64,000 bases of DNA from Xanthobacteraceae bacterium (GTDB taxonomy: Bacteria > Pseudomonadota > Alphaproteobacteria > Rhizobiales > Xanthobacteraceae): the NCBI GenBank assembly GCA_022841625.1, contig JALHRD010000009.1:1-64000 (forward strand). Direction: 5' to 3'. Positions 42,650 through 52,319 of this stretch are shown one piece after another. Below the pieces are notes generated by a model that saw only the letters and a list, made by a program, of their open reading frames with translations, ran no database searches and was not told the origin of the DNA. How positions within the stretch are numbered: position 1 is the stretch's first letter; each line of letters starts with the position of its first letter. The position numbers were made by a program, and so were the translations under genes.

Positions 42650-43215
42650 CAACGTTCATGACAACGTTCACAGCTTTCAGCGATCTCTTGCGGCGGATGT
42701 CGTCGTTTCGACGCAATCAGAACGGCATTGCCGCGGTCGAGTTCGCAATGCTGGCGCCGTTGATGATCGTCCTTTATCTCGGCGTGGTTGAGATCACGCT
42801 GGGCATTTCTATACAGCGAAAAGTCACGCTCACCGCGCGTACCGTTGCCGACTTGGTCTCGCGGGTAACGACCATCAACAACAGCGACATGAGCAATCTG
42901 TTAAACGCGACAACCGCCGTTTTAGCGCCGTTTAGTACCAGCCCACTCTCCGTGAGGGTCAGCGCGGTATCGATTGACGCAAACGGCGTAGCCAGAGTCA
43001 CGTGGAGCGACGCAGTCAATGGCACTCAACGTGCGGTAAATTCAACCGTTACATTGCCGAGCGCGCTCAACGTCGCGAATACGCAAGTGATTTGGAGCGA
43101 GGTAACTTACAGTTACACGCCGGCGCTTGGCGGCGCTATTGCCGGCACGATCAATTTATTCGACCAGCTGTACATGCGTCCGCGACTCTCCGATACGGTC
43201 GCGCGAACCATTTAG
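42646..43215 (+). CDS. TadE-like pilus assembly protein 2
   Basis: A 189-residue protein with the TadE motif NQNGIAAVEFAMLAPLMIVLYL near residue 23 and GISIQRKVTLTARTVADLVSR after the helix, then a small beta-rich periplasmic domain. The first 12 bases of the gene (ATGACAACGTTC) are repeated in tandem at 42658, giving two possible ATGs and an MTTFMTTF start. Its TAG stop is followed by copy 2 of the 34-bp repeat and a strong terminator. Confidence 0.88.
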   Translation: MTTFMTTFTAFSDLLRRMSSFRRNQNGIAAVEFAMLAPLMIVLYLGVVEITLGISIQRKVTLTARTVADLVSRVTTINNSDMSNLLNATTAVLAPFSTSPLSVRVSAVSIDANGVARVTWSDAVNGTQRAVNSTVTLPSALNVANTQVIWSEVTYSYTPALGGAIAGTINLFDQLYMRPRLSDTVARTI

Positions 43216-43219
43216 AAGC

Positions 43220-43253
43220 CCTTCACGTTGACCGTCGATATCCTGCGTCGGCG
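43220..43253. repeat. 34-bp dispersed repeat, copy 2
   Basis: Partner of 18611-18644 with two mismatches in 34 bases. It again begins four bases after a TAG stop, here of the second TadE gene. Eight bases after it comes a strong terminator hairpin, which copy 1 does not have. Confidence 0.7.
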
Positions 43254-43261
43254 TGAACGCG

Positions 43262-43294
43262 GTGAACCGCCCCGGCAAACCCGGGGCGGTTCAC
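43262..43294 (+). terminator. Strong hairpin after the tadE pair
   Basis: GTGAACCGCCCCGG (43262-43275) and CCGGGGCGGTTCAC (43281-43294) make a perfect 14-bp stem with a 5-base loop, but no T-run follows. It likely ends or protects the tadE transcript. Confidence 0.65.
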
Positions 43295-43833
43295 GGACAG
43301 GCATTCGCCGATGGTTGTGACCTGAGCCCCAAAGTTCATCCACCGATGAGGAGAGTCCTTGCGTCATTTGAGCCTTTTCTGGCTCGGTGATGCAACGGGG
43401 CGGGGCGCGGGTCGGCACCCTGCCGTCGCCCGGCACGTCATTTTTCATCAGCCACTAATCGCGGGACCAGGGCGCCGTACCCAACCCGCCAACCAAGCGA
43501 TCTGAGGGGACGGCCTTAGGTCGAATCAGGTGACCATGCCGCGTTCTTCGCGGAATCTCGTCGTCGGTATCATGAGTGATCGGTATGGCGGGGCATTTCG
43601 ACAAATAAGACCGAAAGTCTGAATTTGGCTCAATTTTCCGTAGAAAATGACGGCTGTCGCACCAAAGGCGGCGATAACCCGTGAATACGGGCGCATTACG
43701 CCGTTTGAGGCGGAATCCCTGGGGCCGGGCAAGCTGTGTATCGATGTGGCACGGTCTGCGATCGATCCCTATTATAAGGAAGAGTCGCCGCTGTTTCGAA
43801 GGTCCCGCTTGTCTCTATTCGATCCCGTCCGCC

Positions 43834-44232
43834 ATGAGCTCCATCGCCATGCTTCGCGCATCTGCCGATTTTCTTGATCCCGCTCCGCAATGGCGTCTGG
43901 CGAATGAGGACAATAAGCGCCCGAACGTCCCAGGGGCTCCAGGCACCGCCGTTATCACCAAGACCAAGCCGCAAACCAAGCGGCCGAATCTCTATCGGGT
44001 GCTCATTCTCAACGACGATTATACGCCAATGGAGTTCGTGGTTCACATTTTAGAGCGATTCTTCAACAAGGACAACGAAAGTGCCTATCGAATCATGATG
44101 CATGTACATCAACATGGTATTGGGGAATGCGGCATCTACACCTATGAGGTGGCGGAAACGAAAGTGACGCAGGTGATGGACTTCGCCCGCAAACACCAGC
44201 ATCCTCTGCAATGCGTGATGGAAAAAAAGTAG
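43834..44232 (+). CDS. clpS: ATP-dependent Clp protease adaptor ClpS
   Basis: ClpS delivers N-degron substrates to ClpAP. The 132-residue protein has an N-terminal extension and the core [26 protein letters not shown] (conserved NDDxTPMEFV near residue 65, in two parts) with [20 protein letters not shown] downstream, residues that shape the N-end pocket. The ATG at 43834 lacks a strong ribosome-binding site; the ATG at 43849 is possible. The gene is 43 bases ahead of clpA, the standard arrangement. Confidence 0.95.
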   Translation: MSSIAMLRASADFLDPAPQWRLANEDNKRPNVPGAPGTAVITKTKPQTKRPNLYRVLILNDDYTPMEFVVHILERFFNKDNESAYRIMMHVHQHGIGECGIYTYEVAETKVTQVMDFARKHQHPLQCVMEKK

Positions 44233-44275
44233 AACAATGAATACATAACAACAATGAGGCCGAGAGAACTCACAG

Positions 44276-46717
44276 ATGCCCACTTTTTCGCGCAGCCTTG
44301 AACAATCGCTCCACCGTGCGTTGGCTCTCGCCAATGAGCGGCATCATGAATATGCGACGCTTGAGCATTTGCTGTTGGCGCTCCTTGAGGACCAGGATGC
44401 AGCCGCGGTCATGCGGGCGTGTAATGTCGACTTGGACAAGTTGCGCCGCAGCCTGACTTCCTACCTGGAATCCGAGCTGGAAAATTTGGTCAGCGACGGC
44501 AACGAGGATTCAAAACCGACCGCGGGCTTCCAACGCGTCATTCAACGTGCCGTCATCCACGTTCAGTCATCCGGCCGGGAAGAAGTGACGGGCGCCAATG
44601 TGCTGGTTGCGATCTTTGCGGAGCGCGAAAGCCACGCTGCCTATTTCCTGCAAGAGCAGGACATGACCCGCTACGACGCGGTTAATTACATCAGCCACGG
44701 CATCGCCAAGCGGCCAGGCATGTCGGAATCGCGACCGGTGCGCGGAGCTGAAGACGAGGCCGACGCCAAGGGCGGCGACGAGCCCAAGAAAAAAGGCGAT
44801 GCGCTTGAAGCCTATTGCATCAACCTCAATCGCAAGGCGCGCGAAGGCAAGATCGACCCACTGATCGGTCGGGATGCCGAGATCAGCCGAACCATTCAGG
44901 TGCTATGCCGGCGCCAGAAGAACAATCCATTATTTGTCGGCGATGCCGGCGTCGGCAAGACCGCCATTGCCGAGGGGTTGGCCCGGCGGATCGTCCATGG
45001 CGAGGTGCCGGACGTTCTTAAGGGTGCGACGGTGTTTTCGCTCGACATGGGCACATTGCTCGCGGGCACCCGGTATCGGGGCGATTTTGAGGAGCGGCTC
45101 AAGCAGGTGATCAAGGAGCTTGAGGCCTATCCGGGCGCCATCATGTTCATCGATGAGATCCACACCGTGATCGGCGCGGGTGCGACCTCGGGAGGCGCCA
45201 TGGACGCCTCGAACCTGCTTAAGCCGGCTTTGGCGTCAGGCACGCTGCGCTGCGTCGGCTCGACCACCTACAAGGAATATCGCCAGTACTTCGAAAAGGA
45301 TCGGGCGCTGGTGCGGCGGTTCCAAAAGATCGACGTCAATGAGCCGTCGGTGCCGGATGCGATTGAAATTCTCAGGGGCCTGAAGCCGTATTTTGAGGAC
45401 TACCATAAGCTCAAATACACCAATGACGCGATCAAGGCGGCCGTTGAACTGTCGGCGCGCTATATCCACGATCGCAAATTGCCGGACAAAGCGATCGATG
45501 TGATCGACGAATCCGGCGCAGCCCAGATGCTGTTGCCGGAAAATCGGCGCAAGAAGACGATCGGCATTAAAGAAATCGAAACCACCATTGCCACCATGGC
45601 GCGGATTCCGCCAAAGACCGTCTCAAAGGACGACGCCGCGGTCCTTCAGCATCTTGAGCACACACTCAAGACCGTGGTGTATGGCCAGGATCAGGCAATC
45701 GATGCACTCTCGGCGTCGATCAAGCTGGCCCGTGCGGGACTGCGTGAGCCGGAGAAGCCAATTGGCTGTTATCTGTTCTCCGGACCAACGGGCGTCGGCA
45801 AGACCGAAGTGGCGAAGCAGTTGGCTAAATCGCTGGGCGTCGAATTGATCCGTTTCGACATGTCCGAATATATGGAGCGCCATACGGTCTCGCGTCTGCT
45901 CGGCGCGCCGCCCGGTTATGTCGGGTTCGATCAAGGCGGCTTGCTCACCGATGGCGTCGACCAGCATCCGCATTGCGTGCTACTGCTTGATGAGATCGAA
46001 AAGGCGCATCCGGACCTGTTCAACGTGCTGTTGCAGGTCATGGATCACGGCAAGCTGACCGATCACAACGGCAAGCATGTTGATTTCCGTAACGTGATCC
46101 TGATCATGACCACCAATGCTGGCGCCATGGATCTGGCGAAGCAGGCCTATGGGTTCACCCGCATCAAACGCGAAGGCGACGATACCGAGGCCATCAATCG
46201 GTTGTTCGCGCCGGAATTCCGCAATCGTCTCGATGCGACAATTGCGTTTGGGCATCTCTCGCCTGATGTCATTTCGAAGGTCGTCGAGAAGTTCGTGTTG
46301 CAGCTTGAGGCGCAGCTTGGCGATCGCGACGTCACCATCGAACTAAGCGAAGACGCGTCAAAATGGCTGACCGTCAACGGCTATGACGAGTTGATGGGCG
46401 CGCGGCCGATGGCGCGTTTAATTCAGGAAACTATCAAGAAGCCCTTGGCCGACGAGGTGCTGTTTGGAAAGCTCAAGAACGGCGGCCATGTGCGGGTGAT
46501 TGTCGCCAAAGATGAAACCGGTAGGGACAAACTCGGCTTTGAATACCTGGATGGTCCGGTGACGCCGAAACCGGAGCGACTGCCGGTGCCGCGCGCCAAG
46601 CCGAAGCGGCGGTCGCCGTCGGCGCGGCGCAACAAGCCATCGGGTCCCAAGGGCGGCGGCGGTGATTCGCCGCCGCGGCGGGGCTCGGTGCCGAAAGTTC
46701 CGCTGGTCAAGGTGTAA
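44276..46717 (+). CDS. clpA: ATP-dependent Clp protease ATP-binding subunit ClpA
   Basis: ClpA is the AAA+ unfoldase of ClpAP. The 813-residue protein has the Clp N domain ([30 protein letters not shown] in parts, residues 7-36), the first AAA module with Walker [14 protein letters not shown] near residue 222 and Walker B IMFIDEIH near 290, and the second with [13 protein letters not shown] near 503 and [17 protein letters not shown] near 565. A basic Pro/Gly-rich tail of about 40 residues ([22 protein letters not shown]) is longer than in E. coli. Upstream clpS gives the adaptor pair. Confidence 0.97.
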   Translation: MPTFSRSLEQSLHRALALANERHHEYATLEHLLLALLEDQDAAAVMRACNVDLDKLRRSLTSYLESELENLVSDGNEDSKPTAGFQRVIQRAVIHVQSSGREEVTGANVLVAIFAERESHAAYFLQEQDMTRYDAVNYISHGIAKRPGMSESRPVRGAEDEADAKGGDEPKKKGDALEAYCINLNRKAREGKIDPLIGRDAEISRTIQVLCRRQKNNPLFVGDAGVGKTAIAEGLARRIVHGEVPDVLKGATVFSLDMGTLLAGTRYRGDFEERLKQVIKELEAYPGAIMFIDEIHTVIGAGATSGGAMDASNLLKPALASGTLRCVGSTTYKEYRQYFEKDRALVRRFQKIDVNEPSVPDAIEILRGLKPYFEDYHKLKYTNDAIKAAVELSARYIHDRKLPDKAIDVIDESGAAQMLLPENRRKKTIGIKEIETTIATMARIPPKTVSKDDAAVLQHLEHTLKTVVYGQDQAIDALSASIKLARAGLREPEKPIGCYLFSGPTGVGKTEVAKQLAKSLGVELIRFDMSEYMERHTVSRLLGAPPGYVGFDQGGLLTDGVDQHPHCVLLLDEIEKAHPDLFNVLLQVMDHGKLTDHNGKHVDFRNVILIMTTNAGAMDLAKQAYGFTRIKREGDDTEAINRLFAPEFRNRLDATIAFGHLSPDVISKVVEKFVLQLEAQLGDRDVTIELSEDASKWLTVNGYDELMGARPMARLIQETIKKPLADEVLFGKLKNGGHVRVIVAKDETGRDKLGFEYLDGPVTPKPERLPVPRAKPKRRSPSARRNKPSGPKGGGGDSPPRRGSVPKVPLVKV

Positions 46718-46720
46718 TAT

Positions 46721-46748
46721 CGAAGGCCGGGCGCAAGTCCGGCCTTCG
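46721..46748 (+). terminator. Hairpin terminator after clpA
   Basis: CGAAGGCCGG (46721-46730) and CCGGCCTTCG (46739-46748) form a perfect 10-bp stem, three bases after the clpA stop. No T-run follows, but position and strength fit a terminator. Confidence 0.7.
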
Positions 46749-46828
46749 CATATGTGGCAACGACGGGTTGGCCGATTGCGTCCGGCTGTTCACTGTGGGA
46801 ACAGGTCGGGCCACTTGTGGGGTCCGCA

Positions 46829-47539
46829 ATGCCATCAAGCCTTAGCGCCTTTTTCGCCGGGCTGCGTGCTTCGTTTCTGTCGGTGTTCGTGCTGGTTCTG
46901 GTCGGCACCTATATCGGTATCGGCGCCCTGGCGCATGACTATGGCTTTGGCCTGGACTGGATCATGGCATCGACCGTCCTGGTCTGGGCGGGGCCGTCGC
47001 AAGTCATCATGATTTCCGCTTTGGGGGCGGGTGCCGGTCTGTTGGAGACCGCCATTGCGGTTGGGTTGAGCTGCGTGCGGTTCCTGCCGATGGTGGTGGC
47101 GCTTCTGCCACTGATACGCGGGCCGCAGACGCGCACCCGCGATTTATTGATCCCGGCGCATTTCACGGCCGCCAGCATGTGGGTGGAGTCGTTTCGTCTG
47201 CTGCCGGCGGTGCCGATCGAGCGCCGTGTCGCCTACTGCAACGGCCTCGGCATCGGCTTCATGCTGTCCGGCCAAATCGGCTGTGTCATTGGCTATTTCC
47301 TGACGGCGTCTCTGCCTCCGCTTTTGACCGCGGCATTGCTGTTCTTGACGCCAATGTCATTTCTGGTGTCGACCGCGCGTAATGCTCGATCGCTGGCGGA
47401 TCGTTTGGCATTAGTGTTTGGGCTGATCGTTTGCCCAATCTTGGTTTATGCCGACATCGGCCTCGATTTGATGTGGACTGGGATTATTGCCGGCAGCTTG
47501 GCATACGGCATTCATCGCCTGCGTGGAGCGCGGCGATGA
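46829..47539 (+). CDS. azlC: AzlC family branched-chain amino acid exporter subunit
   Basis: Membrane protein of 236 residues and about seven helices. The AzlC family pairs with AzlD to export branched-chain amino acids or related compounds. Seen: GIGALAHDYGFGLDWIMAST near residue 31 and MWVESFRLLPAVPIERRVAYCNGLGI-type central region (read in parts), plus VWAGPSQVIMISALGAG near residue 53. The ATG at 46829 sits after GTGGGG; a GTG at 46754 would add 25 residues. Its stop overlaps the azlD start. Confidence 0.87.
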   Translation: MPSSLSAFFAGLRASFLSVFVLVLVGTYIGIGALAHDYGFGLDWIMASTVLVWAGPSQVIMISALGAGAGLLETAIAVGLSCVRFLPMVVALLPLIRGPQTRTRDLLIPAHFTAASMWVESFRLLPAVPIERRVAYCNGLGIGFMLSGQIGCVIGYFLTASLPPLLTAALLFLTPMSFLVSTARNARSLADRLALVFGLIVCPILVYADIGLDLMWTGIIAGSLAYGIHRLRGARR

Positions 47540-47880
47540 GTGGATATGATGGCCTGTGGGGCTACCTCGTGCTGGTGTTGGTCGGGTTCCTGCCATGCGA
47601 CATCTGGCGCATGCTCGGCGTGGTTGTCGGGCGCGGTATCGACGAAGAGTCCGAACTCCTGGTCTGGGTCCGCGCGGTGGCGACCGCCGTGCTTGCCGGG
47701 GTGATCGCGAAAATTGTTTTCTTTCCACCCGGCGCGCTCACCATGATTCCGTTGCCGGTGCGCCTAACGGCGATCGCATGCGGTTTCGTCGCATTCCTGC
47801 TGGCGCGACGATCGGTCTTTGTCGGTCTTGCGATCGGCGAGACGGTGCTCCTGACGGCCGGGTTCGTGCTTGCCCGCTAG
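47536..47880 (+). CDS. azlD: AzlD family branched-chain amino acid transport subunit
   Basis: A small membrane protein of 114 residues with four hydrophobic segments; the partner of AzlC. The YLVLVLVGFLPCDIWRMLGV segment near residue 9 and the final GFVAFLLARRSVFVGLAIGE fit AzlD. It begins inside the azlC stop (ATGA), indicating coupled translation. It converges on the methyltransferase remnant. Confidence 0.85.
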   Translation: MSGYDGLWGYLVLVLVGFLPCDIWRMLGVVVGRGIDEESELLVWVRAVATAVLAGVIAKIVFFPPGALTMIPLPVRLTAIACGFVAFLLARRSVFVGLAIGETVLLTAGFVLAR

Positions 47881-48302
47881 CTAAGAAATCTTCTGCACCC
47901 ACAACTGATACATGTTGACGAAAGCGAACGGATTCTCGGTTTCGTAAACGTGCCAGCGGTCGAGATCAGTCAGCGTCGGATCGTCTGGAAATCGGTTGCG
48001 ATAAGCTTGTGCAACAACTCCGGTGAAGCCGAGGAAGCTTAAGCCGTTCTCAATCAGGAAAGCTTTGATTGCGGGAATGGCGAACGGCTGTTCCTGGACA
48101 TGGAACAAGAGGTGACATGGAACAAGAGGTCGCGGCACTCGCTGATCGTGAAGAAATCGGCGTATCGGGTGACGTTCTTGAGCGAGCTGCCATCCTCAGC
48201 CGCCAGCAATTCGTGCCGGCAGCGCCGAATGTCAGCCGCCGAATCTCGATAGCGTCGATCGGCGATGAAGGGGCGTGCGGCGCGTCGGTCTTTACGGTTC
48301 AC
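47881..48302 (-). pseudogene. Remnant of a TPR/SAM-methyltransferase gene
   Basis: The 5' end reads MNRKDRRAA, the typical start of a rhizobial methyltransferase-TPR family; soon after comes ADFFTISECRDLLFHV, then a frameshift, then QEQPFAIPAIKAFLIENGLSFLGF and DLDRWHVYETENPFAFVNMYQLWVQK, the conserved C terminus of the same family. A perfect 17-bp tandem duplication (48097-48113 and 48114-48130) lies exactly where the frame breaks. The normal protein is several hundred residues long, so most of the middle is deleted. Both lesions are visible directly; the family call is by motif. Confidence 0.7.
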
Positions 48303-48739
48303 GGCTCTACCGGGTACGACGCAAGGGCGGCGGCGAGTTTGGCCGCCTGTTCTTTAAGCACGTCTGGCGCTTCTTTGACGCTCGCCGGGGGCTTTAGTGC
48401 AATGCCTTCTTTTCGTGGAATGACATGAACATGGAGATGAAATACGACTTGTCCCCCGGCGCTTTCGCTGAATTGTTGCAGGGTGACGCCATCGGCGCCA
48501 AAGAGCGTGACACTGATTTTTGCAATCCGCTGGGCGACGGTCATGACATGGGCAAAGTCGGCCGGTGCGATATCGAGGATATTGCGGGCCGGCGTCTTGG
48601 GAATGACCAGAGTATGGCCCGGCGCGCGCGGCATGATGTCAAGAAAAGCAAGCGCGCGATCGTCTTCATAGACCTTGTGGCAGGGGATTTCGCTACGCAG
48701 AATCTTGGCGAAAATGTTACTGTGATCGTAGGCGGGCAT
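48299..48739 (-). CDS. HIT-family nucleotide-binding protein
   Basis: A 146-residue member of the histidine-triad hydrolase family, acting on nucleotide phosphoramidates or dinucleotides. The N terminus has NIFAKILRSEIPCHKVYEDD near residue 8, and the active site is HLHVHVIPR near residue 98 with the catalytic His triad intact. The ATG at 48739 (MPAYDHSN) agrees with the family; a longer start at 48796 is not needed. It overlaps the methyltransferase remnant's start by four bases. Confidence 0.92.
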   Translation of the reverse strand: MPAYDHSNIFAKILRSEIPCHKVYEDDRALAFLDIMPRAPGHTLVIPKTPARNILDIAPADFAHVMTVAQRIAKISVTLFGADGVTLQQFSESAGGQVVFHLHVHVIPRKEGIALKPPASVKEAPDVLKEQAAKLAAALASYPVEP

Positions 48740-48815
48740 TTGACAGCTCCGGAAAGAATGAGTGCTGATCTCGCAGCCTTCCGCGCTCGGCGTCAAGCCG
48801 CTTTCCTTGTGGCGC

Positions 48816-49979
48816 TCAGTCTTTGCGGAACGGTGCGGCCTCGGCGTATTCGGCTATTTCTGCCGCCACATGCGCGCGTTCATGGCTCAGGAAATCGGCG
48901 ATTGCGCGCCGCAATCGGGAGTCGGCGATGTAATGCGCCGAATAGGTCGTGGTCGGCATATAGCCGCGCGTGACCTTGTGGGATCCGCCGGCGCCGGCCT
49001 CAACCCGCGCCAATTTCCGCTCGATGGCGAATTGCATCGCTTGATAGTAGCAGACTTCGAAGTGCAGAAATGCGTGCTGCTCAACGCAGCCCCAATGCCG
49101 GCCAAACAGCGTGTCGGAGCCGATGAAATTGATTGCGCCTGCGATATAGCGGCCGTTGCGCTTGGCCATGACCAAGAGGATCTGGTCGCGCATCTTTTCG
49201 CCGATGATCGAATAAAACGCGCGCGTGAGATAGGGCCGGCCCCATTTGCGTGAACCGGTGTCCATGTAGAACTCGAAAAACGCATCCCATACCGATTCGG
49301 TGAGGTCCGTGCCGGTCAACCAGTCGACGGTGATGCCGTTCGATAAGGCTTCTTCGCGTTCGCGACGGATGGTCTTGCGCTTGCGCGAGGACAGGGCCGC
49401 AAGGAATGCGTCAAAGGAGGCGTAATTCTGGTTGTTCCAGTGAAACTGCCGGTGGGTGCGCTGAAGATAGTCGCGCGCGCCAAGAATCTGCCACTCTTCT
49501 TCCGTGAGGAACGTAACGTGGACCGACGATGCGTTCGACTGCTTGCAGATTTCAGCAAGTGAATCGGCCAGCGCATTGCGGACCGCATCGGCTTGTTCGC
49601 CGGGCCGCGCTAAAAGCCGGCGGCCCTGCGCGGGTGTGAATGGTACCGCGACTTGGAGCTTGGGATAGTAGTCGCCACCGGCGCGTTCGTAAGCTTCCGC
49701 CCAACCGTGATCGAATACATATTCTCCCTGGGAGTGGCTTTTGGCGTAGCAGGGGGCGACGCCCATGACGATGTCATCGCTTTCAGCAACCAGATGCATG
49801 GGTTGCCAGCCGGCGCGTGGGCGGACTGAACCGGATTGTTCAAGCGCCGACAGAAAATCGTGCGATATGAATGGGTTGTAGGGGGCGCCCACAGGTTGTG
49901 GGTTGGCGCAGGCGTCCCACGCCGCGGCGGGTATTGCGTCAATCGCGTTGATAACGCGCAACTTGATTTCGGTCGCCAT
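48816..49979 (-). CDS. FemAB/GNAT-like protein (DUF482)
   Basis: A 387-residue protein of the COG3146 group (peptidogalycan biosynthesis, GNAT superfamily). Visible blocks: NPFISHDFLSALEQSGS near residue 36, CYAKSHSQGEYVFDHGWAEA near residue 77, FHWNNQNYASFDAFLAAL near residue 180 and GRHWGCVEQHAFLHFEVCYYQ near residue 293 (in parts), and AGAGGSHKVTRGYMPT near the end. All are typical. The acceptor is unknown; an envelope aminoacyl or acyl transfer is often proposed. Start ATG 49979. Confidence 0.85.
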   Translation of the reverse strand: MATEIKLRVINAIDAIPAAAWDACANPQPVGAPYNPFISHDFLSALEQSGSVRPRAGWQPMHLVAESDDIVMGVAPCYAKSHSQGEYVFDHGWAEAYERAGGDYYPKLQVAVPFTPAQGRRLLARPGEQADAVRNALADSLAEICKQSNASSVHVTFLTEEEWQILGARDYLQRTHRQFHWNNQNYASFDAFLAALSSRKRKTIRREREEALSNGITVDWLTGTDLTESVWDAFFEFYMDTGSRKWGRPYLTRAFYSIIGEKMRDQILLVMAKRNGRYIAGAINFIGSDTLFGRHWGCVEQHAFLHFEVCYYQAMQFAIERKLARVEAGAGGSHKVTRGYMPTTTYSAHYIADSRLRRAIADFLSHERAHVAAEIAEYAEAAPFRKD

Positions 49980-49998
49980 GCAACGAGCTAATGAGGCT

Positions 49999-50748
49999 CT
50001 AAGGCCTGAATCCCTCGAAAATCATCTGATCGGCATAACGCGCGGCGCGTTCACGGTCGACATCTGAGCGTACTGTCCAGGTCAGCAGCGGCAAGCCTAG
50101 CACGCTTCGCGCCAGCTGCGGGATCGCCGCATGCAGGTCTTTGACCGAATAGGCAATGAACTGAGGACGGCTGCGCAGAGCGTGTTGGAAATAAGCGAGC
50201 GCGCGCTTGGTGCGGGTTGGGAGCGAGGCCCATTCGGGATGGCTGTAGTGTCGTTCTGCGACGATTCCGCGCGTGAGATTGGGCGCCAGCGTCCGCAGTG
50301 CCGCAATTGGCGCGGGATCGAACGACATCAGCGCAACGTGGCCGGAATAGCCGGTAAGGGCCTGCGCGGCGCGCGTGACCAGCCGCAGATCTCCGTCAAA
50401 ACGGCTTTTGATTTCAACGAACAACGCGACGCGGCCGGCGACAAGGTCGCACAATTCGGCAAGTGTGATCATCCGATCGGCGGTCGCACGGAACGCCACG
50501 CGTTTGAGTTCGGCCGCCGATTTGGCGTCGAGGCGCCCGTTGACGGTGGTTAGCCGCTCAAGCGTCGCGTCGTGAAACACCATCGCCTCGCCGTCGGCGC
50601 TGATTTGAATGTCGCATTCGATGGCGTAATCGGCGGCGATCGCAGCGGAAAAGGCTGAGGTTGTATTCTCGATAATTCCGGCCGCGCCGTCGTGCAGTCC
50701 CCGATGCGCTACCGGGCGCGCGGTCAGCCATTCGCGCATGACGCTCAC
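49999..50748 (-). CDS. Glycerophosphodiester phosphodiesterase
   Basis: A 249-residue TIM-barrel enzyme that splits glycerophosphodiesters to glycerol-3-phosphate and an alcohol. The His-Glu active site is seen in VAHRGLHDGAAGIIENT near residue 13 (HRG and EN), IECDIQISADGEAMVFHDATLERL near residue 43 (Glu-x-Asp and HD, in parts) and the later KSRFDGD. Start GTG 50748 overlaps the RidA stop (GTGA); an ATG at 50739 is possible. Paired with ridA in one operon. Confidence 0.9.
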   Translation of the reverse strand: MSVMREWLTARPVAHRGLHDGAAGIIENTTSAFSAAIAADYAIECDIQISADGEAMVFHDATLERLTTVNGRLDAKSAAELKRVAFRATADRMITLAELCDLVAGRVALFVEIKSRFDGDLRLVTRAAQALTGYSGHVALMSFDPAPIAALRTLAPNLTRGIVAERHYSHPEWASLPTRTKRALAYFQHALRSRPQFIAYSVKDLHAAIPQLARSVLGLPLLTWTVRSDVDRERAARYADQMIFEGFRP

Positions 50749-51209
50749 GACACCTCGAACAGACCTTCGACCTCAACCGCAGCATCGGCAGGCAATGCAG
50801 CGACGCCAACCGTGGTGCGGGCGTGGCGGCCCTTGTCGCCAAAGACCTCGACCATAAGGTCGGAGGCGCCATTCATGACCTTCGGGCCGTCGACGAAAGT
50901 TGGTGCGGAATTGATGAAACCGCCAAGCCGAACAACACGCACGACTTTATCGAGATCGCCTACCGCCACTTTGAGCTGCGCCAGCAAATTGACGGCGCAT
51001 GCCCGGGCTGCGCGTTGACCATCTTCGATCGAGACGGCATCCCCCAATTTGCCTTTGGCCACCAGTTTGCCGTCGGGAGCATGGCAGATTTGACCGGAAA
51101 CGAACAGCATGGATCCGGTCCGCACAAACGGGACGTAGTTGGCGACCGGCGTTGGCGGGGTTGGAAGCACCACTCCAAGTTCAGCCAGTCTTGCCTCGAT
51201 TTTTGCCAT
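50745..51209 (-). CDS. RidA family deaminase
   Basis: A 154-residue member of the YjgF/YER057c/UK114 group, which hydrolyses reactive enamine or imine intermediates. The subtype (PTPPTPVANYVPFVRTG near the N terminus, MLFVSGQICHAPDG near residue 39) is the long form common in Rhizobiales; the C-terminal HARTTVGVAALPADAAVEVE has the conserved Arg binding the carboxylate. ATG 51209 chosen over 51233. Forms an operon with the phosphodiesterase. Confidence 0.92.
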   Translation of the reverse strand: MAKIEARLAELGVVLPTPPTPVANYVPFVRTGSMLFVSGQICHAPDGKLVAKGKLGDAVSIEDGQRAARACAVNLLAQLKVAVGDLDKVVRVVRLGGFINSAPTFVDGPKVMNGASDLMVEVFGDKGRHARTTVGVAALPADAAVEVEGLFEVS

Positions 51210-51392
51210 GAATCGCTCCTTTGCTACGTCCAATCGCCCTATTAAAGATTGCCTGCGGCGCTATGCACTCATTGCCGATCGGCCGGGGACATTCAAGCGT
51301 TTGTGAGCCCTGGTGGCGTTGCGGCCATTGTCCCGCGTCCCTATGCTTATCGATATATGCTGCGCTATCTGGCGGCCAGGAGATACGTCTTG

Positions 51393-52238
51393 ATGAGATT
51401 TTACCCAATAGGCGCGAGCGTCGGTATCCTGGTCGCAGCGGTAGCGTTGCCCCTTGGGAGCTTTCCCTTAGGGGCGCAATCCGCCGACCTCGTACCACAT
51501 CGCGCCATTTACGAATTGTCGCTTGGAAAGGTTCGCAGCAAGGCCACGGTGCAAAGCGCCCGCGGGCGGATTCTGTACGAGTTTTCGGGCAATGCCTGCG
51601 AGGGCTACACCTTGGAGTTCCGGCAGGTTGCGGAATTGGACAATGGCGAAGGCAAGATCAATCTCAGCGATCTGCGATCGACCACCTGGGAAGATGGCGC
51701 GGCGCGGAGCTATCGGTTCTCTTCTCAGAATTATCTCAATCAACGCTTGCTTGACGCTGTTGACGGCAAGGCCGAACGGAACACCGGCGCGGTTGCCGTT
51801 ACGCTGGCCAAGCCGCAGGAGCGGAAAGTCGACCTTGATGCGGCAATCGTGTTTCCAACCGAACACATTCGGCGCATCCTGCAAGCCGCGCGTGAAGGCA
51901 AGACGGTCCTGGAATTCCCGCTTTACGATGGCTCTGAGACCGGGGAAAAGATCTACAATTCGTTGACCGTTATTGGAGCAGAGATCGGCCCTGGCGCGCG
52001 GGATCTGGCCGACGCTGCTTCCGGCCATGTGGTGTTGGCTAAGATGCGACGGTGGCCGGTAACGGTCAGCTATTTCGATCGTAGCAAATCGGCCGGGGAG
52101 CAGATGCCAGTCTATTCGATTTCGTTCGAACTGTTCGAAAACGGTGTCTCCCGCACGCTCGTGCTTGACTACAATGATTTCTCGATCAGCGGAGCGTTGA
52201 AGGCGATTGAGCTCAAGAACGGCAAGCCTTGCCCGTGA
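51393..52238 (+). CDS. eipB: Cell envelope integrity protein EipB (DUF1849)
   Basis: Periplasmic protein of 281 residues needed for envelope integrity in Brucella. A signal peptide ends near residue 28 (LGAQSA); LVPHRAIYELSLGK follows, the typical mature start. GRILYEFSGNACEGYTLEFRQ near residue 60 and the final NGKPCP contain the two cysteines that form the conserved disulfide. ATG 51393 was preferred (MRFYPIGASVG); ATG 51357 is possible. Single gene, divergent from ridA. Confidence 0.93.
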   Translation: MRFYPIGASVGILVAAVALPLGSFPLGAQSADLVPHRAIYELSLGKVRSKATVQSARGRILYEFSGNACEGYTLEFRQVAELDNGEGKINLSDLRSTTWEDGAARSYRFSSQNYLNQRLLDAVDGKAERNTGAVAVTLAKPQERKVDLDAAIVFPTEHIRRILQAAREGKTVLEFPLYDGSETGEKIYNSLTVIGAEIGPGARDLADAASGHVVLAKMRRWPVTVSYFDRSKSAGEQMPVYSISFELFENGVSRTLVLDYNDFSISGALKAIELKNGKPCP

Positions 52239-52319
52239 GGAAGTTCGGCTATTGGTCCGTTTCTAACATTCGCATCCGGCGTAAGCTGCAATGGGGTAGC
52301 GAATGTTGAATCTACTCCA

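Larger units (their letters stand above)
43216..43833. other. Intergenic region before clpS
   Basis: About 620 bases hold the 34-bp repeat, the terminator at 43262, an imperfect nested hairpin (TTGCGTCA at 43359-43366 with TGATGCAA at 43388-43395, inner GAGCC/GGCTC), and the probable clpS promoter near 43600-43650. Short open frames occur on both strands but show no start signal or family resemblance. Confidence 0.4.

Noticed and set aside
43526-43732. Minus-strand 68-codon frame before clpS
   Set aside because: No ribosome-binding site and no resemblance; it overlaps the likely clpS promoter.
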